Shown here: piece after piece, positions 1 through 7,799 of the stretch
How positions within the stretch are numbered: position 1 is the first letter of the stretch
How the letters are laid out: every line of letters starts with the position of its first letter
DNA from: Paraburkholderia sp. Tr-20389
GTDB lineage: Bacteria > Pseudomonadota > Gammaproteobacteria > Burkholderiales > Burkholderiaceae
Direction: 5' to 3'
DNA: 45,361 bases
Assembly (NCBI RefSeq): GCF_017104565.1
Contig: NZ_JAAGPD010000073.1
Coordinates: 1 to 45,361, forward strand
Notes under the pieces: generated by a model
Databases searched by the model: none
The model's input: only the letters and a program-made list of their open reading frames with translations
Told to the model about the DNA's origin: nothing
Program-made: the position numbers and the translations under genes

Positions 1-120
1 CACGCTTCCTCCCCACACTCGGTCGCCCTCATGCAGTTGCGCTTCACTTCATTCGCTGTGACCAGCTTATGGCGGGACTTGCACCCGCAGGAGTGCGCCC
101 ATGCTGGGCGCACAAATGCA
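1..120. other. Unassigned structured region at the window edge
   Basis: No convincing gene lies here; short open frames in two plus-strand frames run through without a start or family I recognise. An exact inverted repeat, GTGCGCCC (93-100) and GGGCGCAC (106-113) with a 5-nt spacer, sits directly before the terminator at 121-149. The stretch is probably the 3' end of a transcript or structured element that begins left of the window. I cannot say what it is from this fragment. Confidence 0.3.
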
Positions 121-155
121 AAAGGCCCGCCAATTTTTGGCGGGCCTTTTTCTTT
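121..155 (+). terminator. Strong, probably bidirectional intrinsic terminator
   Basis: A perfect 13-bp stem, AAAGGCCCGCCAA (121-133) and its complement (137-149), has a 3-nt loop and is followed by a T-rich tract. The minus strand also carries a short T run after the stem. It would end both an incoming plus-strand transcript from outside the window and the minus-strand RNase-barstar transcript. Confidence 0.8.
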
Positions 156-195
156 CTTATTGCCGATCAGACGAGAGCCGTCGACCAGGAACGTC

Positions 196-756
196 TCAGG
201 CAAACGAGTAAAACACCCGGAACGCCACCTTGCGCTCAGCCCAGAATTCGGCGGCTTCGCGGAACACGTCGAGCAGCGTCTCGCGCGCTTCCTTGTCGAA
301 CTTGATCGCGATGGGCAGCGCCTCGAGAACGATGACGAAGCCCGGCTGCGAACCCGCCTTGTGCACAAGATCGGTCAGCGAGTCATACAGTGCGTCGTAG
401 TTCTTGCCGAAATGCTTCGGAAACAGGAACGACGTCGCGATGGTCTCCATGACCTCCTGTTTCGACTGGGCATTGCCGACAAACGCATAGAGAAAATGCT
501 GACCGAGCCGATTTGCTTCGTCGGCGAGATCCTGCACGCGGAACGCGCGGATCGACTGCACGATGTTCGGTCGTACGGTCTGGAAAAGACTCATGCGCTC
601 CTCTTCCGATGAAAGGCCCGTACTGGCTTCGTTCTGGACGTCACGGACCTGGCCGGCATCGCGCATCTGCATGACGCGCTGAAACATATTGCCGTCGCCG
701 GCCGCGAAAAAATCCGTCGCGACTTTCGAGTCGTGCGCGTAGACGTTGTCGCTCAT
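196..756 (-). CDS. Barstar-family ribonuclease inhibitor
   Basis: This 186-aa protein probably binds and blocks a guanyl-specific RNase in the cytoplasm. Residues ~86-186 match the barstar fold: the HFGKNYDALYD stretch at 115-125 carries Asp121 and Asp125, equivalent to barstar Asp35 and Asp39, and the VFREA stretch carries Glu167, equivalent to Glu76. These acidic residues fill the barnase active site in the classical complex. About 85 N-terminal residues precede the fold, and classical barstar (about 90 aa) has no such extension. The open frame reaches further upstream, but the ATG at 756 avoids overlapping the RNase gene, which ends 16 bp upstream. The pairing with the RNase gene makes an immunity role likely; the exact partner is inferred from adjacency. 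Confidence 0.85.
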   Translation of the reverse strand: MSDNVYAHDSKVATDFFAAGDGNMFQRVMQMRDAGQVRDVQNEASTGLSSEEERMSLFQTVRPNIVQSIRAFRVQDLADEANRLGQHFLYAFVGNAQSKQEVMETIATSFLFPKHFGKNYDALYDSLTDLVHKAGSQPGFVIVLEALPIAIKFDKEARETLLDVFREAAEFWAERKVAFRVFYSFA

Positions 757-772
757 GCCGATTATCCCGATG

Positions 773-1174
773 TCATTCAATAATGCGATTAAAACTGGCG
801 TAGTGGTCGTCTGAGTAATAACAATTGCTGGTCCGCCTGAGCGGCCCTCCACAGACTATGCGGCGTGCGCCGCGATCGCGGGCGCCAGGCGAGGGAACGG
901 TGTATTCGTGGTAATAGCCGCGCCGGTGCGGCGGCAGCAACCGCTCACGATTGCCGAATACGACGCCGTCCTTCTCATACGGGTAAGGCCCGCCGGCTGC
1001 AATCAAGTTCAATGTACTGACGGCTTCAGGCGGTAATTGCGCCGCCGCGATGGTGCCGCCCACCTGTCCCTGTTGCGTTTCCCGAGCCCAGGCACCTGAC
1101 GAAAAACCGCCGACAAGACCGCCAACCGTCAAAGCGGCGATCAGCACGCCGTCGCGGAGCCACTTGCGTGCCAT
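773..1174 (-). CDS. Secreted guanyl-specific ribonuclease (RNase Sa/barnase, N1/T1 family)
   Basis: This 133-aa precursor has a Sec signal peptide (charged start, hydrophobic 9-22, likely cleavage after AWA at 28-30). The mature domain closely follows Streptomyces RNase Sa. It has LPPEAVSTLNLI at 47-58, the guanine-binding region around Asn75-Arg76, catalytic Glu90 in YYHEY, Arg101 and Arg105 in RGARR, and general-acid His124 in DDHYASF. All four catalytic positions are present, so the enzyme should cleave RNA after guanosine. Cys108 and Cys118 could form a disulfide in the periplasm or outside the cell. The inhibitor gene follows after 16 bp on the same strand, the arrangement expected for a toxic RNase and its protector. 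Its natural target (defence, competition or nutrient scavenging) cannot be told from the sequence. Confidence 0.88.
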   Translation of the reverse strand: MARKWLRDGVLIAALTVGGLVGGFSSGAWARETQQGQVGGTIAAAQLPPEAVSTLNLIAAGGPYPYEKDGVVFGNRERLLPPHRRGYYHEYTVPSPGARDRGARRIVCGGPLRRTSNCYYSDDHYASFNRIIE

Positions 1175-1314
1175 GAATCAGGATTCCCGCTGTTGACTAA
1201 CGAGTTTGACGACCATGAAAGTCGTAAGGGTATCGCTAATGTCCTTTGGAATCAATGTTCATTAGTCGGACGAAAGGTCGTCCAGGCGAAACGGACAAGG
1301 CGTCCGCGCCAGTT

Positions 1315-1356
1315 TTGACACATCTTGACAGAGAAATTATCCCGAGCGGGATAAAC
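1315..1356 (+). promoter_or_regulatory. Putative promoter with an 18-bp palindromic operator
   Basis: Two consensus -35 hexamers (TTGACA at 1315-1320 and 1325-1330) are followed by a perfect dyad, TTATCCC (1337-1343) and GGGATAA (1348-1354) around GAGC. A weak -10 (GATAAA, 1350-1355) lies at the dyad edge. A repressor or activator bound at such a dyad would sit in the promoter spacer. On the minus strand the same bases contain GATAAT, so transcription toward the RNase gene is also possible. The regulator family is unknown. Confidence 0.45.
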
Positions 1357-1360
1357 TTAT

Positions 1361-1508
1361 CTTCGAGGTACGAAGCGAGACGACTCTCATGCCTCGTCGT
1401 CTGGACGGTCCGCACAGCGGAACCTTGTCGCGCGTCGGCCTTTTTGCGGGATGGCTAATCCCCAGCCAATGCTCGAAGGCGTGCCCATTGCGGGCACGCC
1501 CTTTTTTT
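1361..1508 (+). ncRNA. Candidate small structured RNA
   Basis: An intrinsic terminator on the plus strand has no recognised gene before it. Between the putative promoter and the terminator lie three short perfect stems: CTTCG/CGAAG at 1361-1375, GACGAC/GTCGTC at 1379-1401, and GGGAT/ATCCC at 1448-1462. A transcript of about 150 nt would be compact and structured. The alternative is a 67-aa small protein starting at 1255. Transcription has not been shown; the call rests on structure only. Confidence 0.35.
1478..1508 (+). terminator. Intrinsic terminator
   Basis: A perfect 9-bp stem, GGCGTGCCC (1478-1486) and GGGCACGCC (1492-1500), is followed by a run of seven T (1502-1508). It works only in the plus direction, so it does not serve maeB, which comes from the other side. 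Confidence 0.8.
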
Positions 1509-1556
1509 ATCCGCGCGAGCCGGCATTCACCAGCCTGCGCGGATAAAGGGACAGCT

Positions 1557-3851
1557 TTAACGCGTAGCGTTGACGTCCGCCACCAGCAGCGCCGTCATAT
1601 TGACGATCCGGCGAACCGTCGCCGACGGCGTCAGCACGTGCACCGGCTTGGCCGCGCCCAGCAGGATCGGCCCGATCGCGATGTTGTTGCCCGCTGCCGT
1701 CTTCAGCAGGTTGTACGAGATGTTCGCGGCGTCGATGTTCGGCAGCACCAGCAGGTTCGCGTCGCCTTCCAGCGTCGATTCGGCGAGCACTTCACGGCGC
1801 AGGTTCGCGTCGAGCGCGAGATCGCCGTGCATTTCGCCGTCCACCTGCAGATGCGGCGCGCGCTCCTGCAAGAGCGCCAGCACGTCGCGCATCTTCTGCG
1901 CGGACGGCGCATTGCTCGTGCCGAAGTTCGAGTGCGACAGCAGCGCGATCTTCGGCTCGATGCCGAAACGGCGCACTTCTTCCGCCGCCATGATCGTGAT
2001 TTCGGCCAGTTCTTCCGCCGTCGGATCGACGTTCACGTGCGTATCGACGAGGAAAATCTGGCGGTTCGGCAGCACCAGCGCGTTCATCGCCGCGTAGACC
2101 TTGGCGCCGTCCTTCTTGCCGATCACCTGGTCGATGAAGTGCAGGTGGCGGTGCGTCGTGCTGACCGTGCCGCAGATCATGCCGTCGGCGTGACCCTTCG
2201 TGACCAGCATCGAGCCGATCAGCGTCGTACGGCGGCGCATTTCCAGCTTCGCCATCTGCTCGGTGAAGCCCTTGCGGCACATCATCTTGTGATACGTCTG
2301 CCAGAAATCGCGGTAACGCTCGTCGTGGTCCGTGTTGACGACCGTGTAGTCCTGGCCGTTCACCAGACGCAGGCCGAACTTCGCGATGCGCTGCTCGATC
2401 ACAGCCGGACGGCCGATCAGAATCGGCTTCGCAAGCTTTTCGTCGACGACGATCTGCACCGCGCGCAGCACGCGCTCTTCTTCGCCTTCCGCGAACACGA
2501 TGCGCTTCTTCTCCGGCTCGACGCCGCGCGCCAGCTGGAAGATCGGCTTCATCGTCGTGCCGCTGTGGTAGACGAACTGCTGCAGATGCTGCTTGTACGC
2601 CTCCATGTCCTCGATCGGACGCGTCGCGACACCTGCATCCATCGCGGCCTGCGCGACCGCGGGCGCGATCTGCACGATCAGACGCGGATCGAAAGGCTTC
2701 GGAATCAGGTATTCCGGCCCGAACGACAGATCCTGAATGCCGTAAGCCGTCGCGACGATGTCCGACTGCTCCTGACGAGCCAGCTCAGCAATCGCGTTGA
2801 CCGCGGCGATTTCCATTTCCTTCGTGATGACGGTTGCGCCGACATCCAGTGCGCCACGGAAGATGAACGGGAAGCACAGGACGTTGTTGACCTGGTTCGG
2901 GTAGTCGGTGCGGCCCGTTGCCAGCACCGCGTCCGGACGCACTTCGAGCGCCAGTTCCGGCAGGATTTCCGGCGTCGGATTGGCGAGCGCCAGAATCAGC
3001 GGCTTACCGGCCATCTGCTTGACCATGTCCTGCTTGAGCACGCCGCCCGCCGACAGGCCGAGGAACACGTCCGCGCCGTCCATCACTTCCGCCAGCGTGC
3101 GGGCGTCCGTCTCGCGCGCGAAACGCTCCTTGTCCGGGTCCATCAGTTCCGTGCGGCCCTTGTAGACCACGCCGGCCAGGTCCGTCACGTAGATGTTCTC
3201 GAGCGGCATGCCGAGATCGACCAGCAGGTTCAGACACGCGAGCGACGCCGCGCCCGCGCCCGACGCCACCAGCTTCACTTCCTTGATGCTCTTGCCGACC
3301 ACCTTCAGGCCGTTCGAGATCGCCGCCGCGACGACAATCGCCGTGCCGTGCTGGTCGTCGTGGAAGACGGGGATCTTCATGCGCTTGCGGCATTCGCGCT
3401 CGACGATGAAGCAGTCCGGCGCCTTGATGTCTTCCAGGTTGATGCCGCCGAACGTAGGTTCCAGCGCGGCGATCACCTCGACCAGCTTGTGCGGGTCCGA
3501 CTCGTTCAGCTCGATGTCGAACACGTCGATACCGGCGAACTTCTTGAACAGCACGGCCTTGCCTTCCATGACCGGCTTCGACGCAAGCGGCCCGATGTTG
3601 CCGAGACCGAGCACTGCCGTGCCGTTCGACACGACGCCGACCAGGTTGCTGCGCGCCGTGAAGCGCGCAGCATTCAGCGGATCCTCGACGATCGCCTCGC
3701 ACGCGAACGCAACGCCCGGCGAGTACGCCAGCGCGAGGTCGCGCTGGTTGATCATCTGCTTCGTCGGGGCGATCGCGATCTTCCCGGGGGTCGGGAATTC
3801 GTGGTAATCGAGAGCGGCTTCACGGAGTTTGGTATTGACGGGAGTCGACAT
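1557..3851 (-). CDS. maeB: NADP-dependent malic enzyme with C-terminal phosphotransacetylase-like domain
   Basis: This 764-aa protein oxidatively decarboxylates malate to pyruvate, generating NADPH at the link between the TCA cycle and gluconeogenesis. The N-terminal malic domain shows LAYSPGVA at 41-48 with the likely catalytic Tyr43, and the metal-binding FHDDQHGTA at 163-171. The dinucleotide-binding fold has GAGAAS at 198-203. Residues ~430-764 form the phosphate acetyl/butyryl transferase-like domain typical of the large bacterial MaeB enzymes, where it is usually regulatory (acetyl-CoA sensing) rather than catalytic. The length matches the ~760 aa of the family. It is divergent from thiL with a 250-bp gap. 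Confidence 0.95.
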   Translation of the reverse strand: MSTPVNTKLREAALDYHEFPTPGKIAIAPTKQMINQRDLALAYSPGVAFACEAIVEDPLNAARFTARSNLVGVVSNGTAVLGLGNIGPLASKPVMEGKAVLFKKFAGIDVFDIELNESDPHKLVEVIAALEPTFGGINLEDIKAPDCFIVERECRKRMKIPVFHDDQHGTAIVVAAAISNGLKVVGKSIKEVKLVASGAGAASLACLNLLVDLGMPLENIYVTDLAGVVYKGRTELMDPDKERFARETDARTLAEVMDGADVFLGLSAGGVLKQDMVKQMAGKPLILALANPTPEILPELALEVRPDAVLATGRTDYPNQVNNVLCFPFIFRGALDVGATVITKEMEIAAVNAIAELARQEQSDIVATAYGIQDLSFGPEYLIPKPFDPRLIVQIAPAVAQAAMDAGVATRPIEDMEAYKQHLQQFVYHSGTTMKPIFQLARGVEPEKKRIVFAEGEEERVLRAVQIVVDEKLAKPILIGRPAVIEQRIAKFGLRLVNGQDYTVVNTDHDERYRDFWQTYHKMMCRKGFTEQMAKLEMRRRTTLIGSMLVTKGHADGMICGTVSTTHRHLHFIDQVIGKKDGAKVYAAMNALVLPNRQIFLVDTHVNVDPTAEELAEITIMAAEEVRRFGIEPKIALLSHSNFGTSNAPSAQKMRDVLALLQERAPHLQVDGEMHGDLALDANLRREVLAESTLEGDANLLVLPNIDAANISYNLLKTAAGNNIAIGPILLGAAKPVHVLTPSATVRRIVNMTALLVADVNATR

Positions 3852-4101
3852 AAGCGGACTTGGAAGTGCGGATTAGAATAGATGTTCGACGGCATTGTAG
3901 CGCCAATCCCAAAAGTCGAAGCCTGCAATCCGGGTGCAAGTGCCGCGACCGAAACAGCGTGAAAGGAAAGCGCGGCCGCGGACCCCTGCCCGCACCGGGA
4001 CTACGAAGCGCGCCTTTAACGTCGTGTTAGCTTCCATTGGCGCTTCTTGAGCGCATCCATCCACTCGCTTCGGCGGCCTTTCGCAGTCACATGCCTTGTT
4101 T

Positions 4102-5097
4102 ATGCTTTCAGAGTTTTCGCTGATCGACCGCTTCTTTGCGCGCCGCGCGGCGGGTGCGTCCTATCCTCAGCGCGCCGCGCTCGGCATCGGTGACGATTGC
4201 GCGCTGCTCGCGCCGCCGGCAGGCGAGATGCTCGCCATCTCAACCGACATGCTGGTCGCGGGCCGCCATTTCTTTCCCGATGTCGATCCCAAGGCGCTCG
4301 GCCACAAGGCGCTGGCCGTGAATCTGTCGGATCTCGCCGCGATGGGCGCGAAGCCGCAAGCCTTCACATTGGCGTTCTCGCTGCCGAAAGCAGACGCAGA
4401 CTGGCTGGCCGCGTTCAGCGACGGTCTGTTCGAACTCGCCGAGCGTCACGGCTGCGAACTGGTCGGCGGCGACACGACGGGCGGCCCGCTCAATCTGTGC
4501 CTCACCGTGTTCGGCTCCGTGCCGCCGCAAGCGGCGCTGCGCCGCGACGCCGCGCAACCCGGCGATGACATCTGGATTTCGGGAACGCTCGGCGACGCGC
4601 GCGCAAGCCTCGGCGTGCAACGCAACGAGTGGTCCGTCGATGCCAACGATGCTGCGACATTCCGCCGCGCCATGAATCTGCCGGAGCCGCGCGTCGCGTT
4701 GGGCCTCGCGTTGCGCGGCGTCGCGCGCGCCGCGCTCGATATTTCGGACGGCCTTGCGGGCGATCTGATGCACATCCTCGAACGCTCGCACGTCAATGCG
4801 ATCGTCGACGCCGATGCATTGCCGCGCTCGGACGCGCTGCGCCGTCTTCCCGCCGACATCCAGCGGCGCTGCACGATCGCAGGCGGCGACGACTACGAAC
4901 TGTGCTTCACCGCGCCGTCTTCCTTACGGGACGCAGTCGTTGCGGCAGGTCAACAGGCGCGTGTGCCCGTGACGCGCGTCGGTACAATAACTGCGCTCGA
5001 TGCGGCCGGCGCTGCGCCCGCGATCTCGTGGCGCGATGCGTCGGGCGCTCCACTCAATCTGACGTTGCAAGGCTTCGATCATTTCCATGCAGAATGA
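4102..5097 (+). CDS. thiL: Thiamine-monophosphate kinase
   Basis: This 331-aa protein phosphorylates thiamine monophosphate to thiamine pyrophosphate with ATP, the last step of the cofactor pathway. The N-terminal SEFSLIDRFF, the metal/nucleotide site GIGDD at 28-32, STDMLV at 47-52, NLSDLAAMGAKP and the C-terminal GGDDYELCF stretch are diagnostic of ThiL (PurM-like superfamily). I chose the ATG at 4102 over an in-frame TTG at 4096. The last 11 bases overlap the start of pgpA, so the two genes are probably translated together. Confidence 0.95.
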   Translation: MLSEFSLIDRFFARRAAGASYPQRAALGIGDDCALLAPPAGEMLAISTDMLVAGRHFFPDVDPKALGHKALAVNLSDLAAMGAKPQAFTLAFSLPKADADWLAAFSDGLFELAERHGCELVGGDTTGGPLNLCLTVFGSVPPQAALRRDAAQPGDDIWISGTLGDARASLGVQRNEWSVDANDAATFRRAMNLPEPRVALGLALRGVARAALDISDGLAGDLMHILERSHVNAIVDADALPRSDALRRLPADIQRRCTIAGGDDYELCFTAPSSLRDAVVAAGQQARVPVTRVGTITALDAAGAAPAISWRDASGAPLNLTLQGFDHFHAE

Positions 5098-5728
5098 ATC
5101 CTCGCTTGGCCCGGCGGGCAGTTTCTCCGACGCGCCAACCGGCGAACCAACCCGCCCTGCCGGCGGATCGTCCTCCGGCATGCCGGACGGAGCAGCCGAA
5201 GCAGGCTCGAACGGCGCGCCTCGCGGCCAGCCGCGCGCGCCGCGGCCCCGCCGCGCGACTGCTCGCTTCATGCTGTCACATCCGTTGCATATCTTGTCGC
5301 TGGGATTCGGCAGCGGCCTTTCGCCCATCGCGCCGGGCACGGTCGGCACACTGTTCGCGTGGGCATCGTTCGCTGCGTTCAGCGCCCAGCTGACCGTCAT
5401 CGAATGGGGCATCCTGATCGTGGTCGGCTTCGTCGCCGGCATCGGCATCTGCGGCTTCACCGCGAACCGGCTCGGCATCGACGACCCGTCGCCCGTCGTG
5501 TGGGACGAGATCGTCGCGTTCTGGCTCGTGCTGCTGATGGTAACGCCTGCGACCTTCACGGGACAATTGTGGGCGTTCATCGTATTCCGCTTCTTCGACA
5601 TGGTGAAACCGCCGCCCATCCGTTATTTCGACCGCAGACTGAAAGGCGGCTTTGGCATCATGTTCGATGATCTCGTCGCGGCGTTTTTCACGTTGCTCGT
5701 GATTGCGCTCTGGCGGATGTCCGTCTGA
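5087..5728 (+). CDS. pgpA: Phosphatidylglycerophosphatase A with unusual N-terminal extension
   Basis: This inner-membrane enzyme removes the terminal phosphate of phosphatidylglycerophosphate to give phosphatidylglycerol. The PgpA core starts near residue 62 and shows LSPIAPGTVGTLFAW at 78-92, the acidic WDEIVAFW segment at 139-146 and FRFFDMVKPPP at 168-177, with several hydrophobic membrane spans. The first ~61 residues are Gly/Pro/Ala/Arg-rich and look disordered. An internal ATG at 5270 would give a core-only protein of ~152 aa but has no clear ribosome binding site. The upstream ATG overlaps thiL, which supports coupling but does not prove the start. Confidence 0.9.
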   Translation: MQNESSLGPAGSFSDAPTGEPTRPAGGSSSGMPDGAAEAGSNGAPRGQPRAPRPRRATARFMLSHPLHILSLGFGSGLSPIAPGTVGTLFAWASFAAFSAQLTVIEWGILIVVGFVAGIGICGFTANRLGIDDPSPVVWDEIVAFWLVLLMVTPATFTGQLWAFIVFRFFDMVKPPPIRYFDRRLKGGFGIMFDDLVAAFFTLLVIALWRMSV

Positions 5729-5762
5729 TCATTCGCAGCGTTTTTCTTACCCCGAGTCCAGC

Positions 5763-6263
5763 ATGGCTACCGATTCCGTCGTCCACCAACTCGCCATTCG
5801 CGTCGGCAATCGTCTGCGGGACGAGCGGCTGATGCTCGCCACGGCTGAATCCTGCACGGGCGGCATGGTCGCGACGGCCATCACCGACATTTCCGGCAGC
5901 AGCGGGTGGTTCGAGCGCGGCTTCGTCACCTACTCGAACCAGGCGAAGAGCGAGATGATCGGCGTTCCGCCCGATATGATCGACAAGCATGGCGCCGTGT
6001 CCGAGCCCGTCGCCCGGGCGATGGTCGAAGGGGCGCTGCGGAATTCGCGCGCTCAGGTCGCGCTGTCCATTACGGGTGTCGCGGGTCCGGGCGGCGGCAC
6101 CGAGACCAAGCCGGTCGGCATGGTGTGCTTCGGATGGAGCAACCGCTTGCATACGGTTGTCGAGACGCTCGTGTTCAAGGGCGACCGCGAGCGGGTGCGC
6201 GTGCAGGCAGCGACACATGCATTGCGCGGCCTGCTGACCTTGCTCGACGAGCGCGAGCGCTGA
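5763..6263 (+). CDS. pncC: CinA-type nicotinamide-nucleotide amidohydrolase (PncC)
   Basis: This 166-aa stand-alone CinA C-terminal domain protein deamidates nicotinamide mononucleotide to nicotinate mononucleotide, part of pyridine-nucleotide salvage. The signature AESCTGGMVA at 28-37 holds the conserved Ser/Cys/Thr cluster, and GVAGPGGGT lies at 105-113. The N-terminal MoaB-like CinA domain is absent, as in E. coli YgaD/PncC. The ATG at 5763 fits the family N-terminus, and the frame upstream of it is not conserved-looking. It follows pgpA by 34 bp. Confidence 0.92.
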   Translation: MATDSVVHQLAIRVGNRLRDERLMLATAESCTGGMVATAITDISGSSGWFERGFVTYSNQAKSEMIGVPPDMIDKHGAVSEPVARAMVEGALRNSRAQVALSITGVAGPGGGTETKPVGMVCFGWSNRLHTVVETLVFKGDRERVRVQAATHALRGLLTLLDERER

Positions 6264-6313
6264 GTTTTTCCGACGACGGCGGCGCGAGCCGTTCTCAACG
6301 ACAGCAGGAAATC

Positions 6314-6826
6314 ATGGCCCGACATATCGACCGCGATGAACTGATCCGCCGCTTCGATCTCCAGCCGCACCCCGAAGGCGGCTTCTTTCGCGAGACATAT
6401 CGCTCCGCCGATCCCGTTCACCGCGCTGGCTCAGCGGATAAGCGCTCCGCGTCGACGGCCATCTACTACCTGCTGTGCGACGGCGCGCATTCGGCGTGGC
6501 ATCGTATTCGATCCGACGAAGTCTGGCATTTCTACGCCGGCGATCCCCTCAACGTCTACGTGCTCGAAGACGACGGCGCGCTCACCGTTCACCGTCTCGG
6601 CAACGCGCTCGAACGGGTCGATTGCGTGTTTCAGGCCGTCGTATCGTCCGGCCGCTGGTTCGCCGCGCAATGCGACGATGCCGCGAGCGTGGCGCTCGTC
6701 GGCTGCACGGTTGCGCCGGGATTCGAGTTCAGCGAGTTTGAAATGGCGGATGTGGATGCGCTGCTGCGCGATTATCCGCAGCAGCGTGAGCTGATCGTCA
6801 GGCTCGGGCCAGTCACCGCCCGATAG
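6314..6826 (+). CDS. Cupin-fold protein of the DUF985 family
   Basis: This 170-aa protein has the DUF985 signature: LQPHPEGGFFRETYRS at 16-31, STAIYYLL at 47-54, HRIRSDEVWHFYAGDPL at 63-79 and a C-terminal GCTVAPGFEFSEFEMAD stretch. The family has a double-stranded beta-helix fold like yeast Yml079w; its biochemical role is not established. A ribosome binding site (AGGAA) lies 6 nt before the ATG at 6314. The gene lies 50 bp after pncC and converges on pyrF. Confidence 0.85.
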   Translation: MARHIDRDELIRRFDLQPHPEGGFFRETYRSADPVHRAGSADKRSASTAIYYLLCDGAHSAWHRIRSDEVWHFYAGDPLNVYVLEDDGALTVHRLGNALERVDCVFQAVVSSGRWFAAQCDDAASVALVGCTVAPGFEFSEFEMADVDALLRDYPQQRELIVRLGPVTAR

Positions 6827-6833
6827 ACGGGAC

Positions 6834-6855
6834 CGGCTCGCGGCGCTACGAGCCG
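6834..6855. terminator. Hairpin between convergent genes
   Basis: A 7-bp stem, CGGCTCG (6834-6840) and CGAGCCG (6849-6855), lies in the 33-bp gap between the cupin gene and pyrF. There is no T run, so termination activity is uncertain. Confidence 0.35.
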
Positions 6856-6859
6856 CGCG

Positions 6860-7675
6860 TCAGAGAAACGCGTTGATGCGGTCGCGCGTATCTTTCGCGG
6901 CCTGCGCGGCGGCTTCGACCCAGTCGTCGCCCTTGCCTGCATAGAGAATCGCGCGCGACGAATTGATCAGCATCCCGGTGCCCGCCGCCGTGCGGCCCGC
7001 CTTCACCGTCGCCTCGACGTCGCCGCCCTGCGCGCCGATGCCCGGAATCAGCAGCGGCATGTCGCCGACGATGCCGCGCACCACTTCGATTTCCTTCGGG
7101 AACGTCGCGCCGACCACGAGGCCCAACTGGCCCTTCACGTTCCACTTTTCGGCCGCGAGCCGCGCGACCGTCTGATACAGCGGACGGCCAGCCGTTTCGA
7201 GGAATTGCAGGTCGGATCCGCCCGGATTCGACGTCCGGCACAGCACGATCACGCCCTTGCCCGCGTGCTCCAGATACGGCTCGATCGAATCGAAGCCCAT
7301 GTACGGATTCACCGTGACGGCGTCCGCGCGATAACGGTCGAACGCTTCGCGTGCATACTGCTCGGCCGTGCTGCCGATGTCGCCGCGCTTCGCGTCCAGA
7401 ATCACGGGCAGGCCCGAATGTTTCAGATGAATGTGCGCGATCAGCTGTTCGAGTTGCTCTTCGGCGCGATGCGCAGCGAAGTACGCGATCTGCGGCTTGA
7501 ACGACGACGCGTACGGCGCGGTCGCGTCGACGATCTTCTTGCAGAAATCGAAAATCGCGTCCGAACGGTTGGCGTACGCGCCGGGAAACTTCGACGGCTC
7601 GGGATCGAGGCCGACGCACAGCAGCGAGTTCGTCGTGTGCCATGCGTGGTCGAGCGTCTGGATGAATGTGGACAT
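6860..7675 (-). CDS. pyrF: Orotidine 5'-phosphate decarboxylase
   Basis: This 271-aa enzyme performs the last step of UMP synthesis, decarboxylation of OMP. The active-site motif [12 protein letters not shown] lies at 93-104 with catalytic Lys96, and the C-terminal phosphate-binding region contains [12 protein letters not shown]. The length and sequence fit the longer subfamily-2 PyrF of betaproteobacteria rather than the ~240-aa E. coli type. The gene is transcribed alone toward the cupin gene. Confidence 0.95.
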   Translation of the reverse strand: MSTFIQTLDHAWHTTNSLLCVGLDPEPSKFPGAYANRSDAIFDFCKKIVDATAPYASSFKPQIAYFAAHRAEEQLEQLIAHIHLKHSGLPVILDAKRGDIGSTAEQYAREAFDRYRADAVTVNPYMGFDSIEPYLEHAGKGVIVLCRTSNPGGSDLQFLETAGRPLYQTVARLAAEKWNVKGQLGLVVGATFPKEIEVVRGIVGDMPLLIPGIGAQGGDVEATVKAGRTAAGTGMLINSSRAILYAGKGDDWVEAAAQAAKDTRDRINAFL

Positions 7676-7799
7676 AGGAAATCTCGCGGCGCGCGGGTAA
7701 CGGATGAGCCGCGTATTTTACCCGCGCCGCCGGATGCGGGCCGGATCCGCTATCTTCCCGTTCCCGTCTGCACGGGTGCCCGGTCGTGCTTGCTCGTGC

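Larger units (their letters stand above)
1175..1556. other. 382-bp intergenic region with an orphan plus-strand unit
   Basis: This region separates the RNase gene from the 3' end of maeB. It holds two TTGACA hexamers (1315-1320, 1325-1330), an exact 18-bp palindrome (1337-1354), a series of small hairpins (1361-1375, 1379-1401, 1448-1462) and a plus-strand terminator (1478-1508). A 67-codon plus frame with ATG at 1255 and TAA at 1456-1458 ends just before the terminator. It lacks a good ribosome binding site and has mixed third-base composition, so I do not call it a gene. Confidence 0.6.

Noticed and set aside
1511-1545. Stem ATCCGCGC/GCGCGGAT after maeB as its terminator
   Set aside because: On the maeB strand the stem is followed by A residues, not T, so it does not look like an intrinsic terminator.
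1389-3881. 830-codon plus-strand open frame
   Set aside because: It is antisense to maeB, has Arg/His-rich composition without domains, and arises from high GC in the third codon position.
3873-4064. 63-codon minus frame upstream of maeB
   Set aside because: It lies in the divergent promoter region, has no good start signal and no family resemblance.
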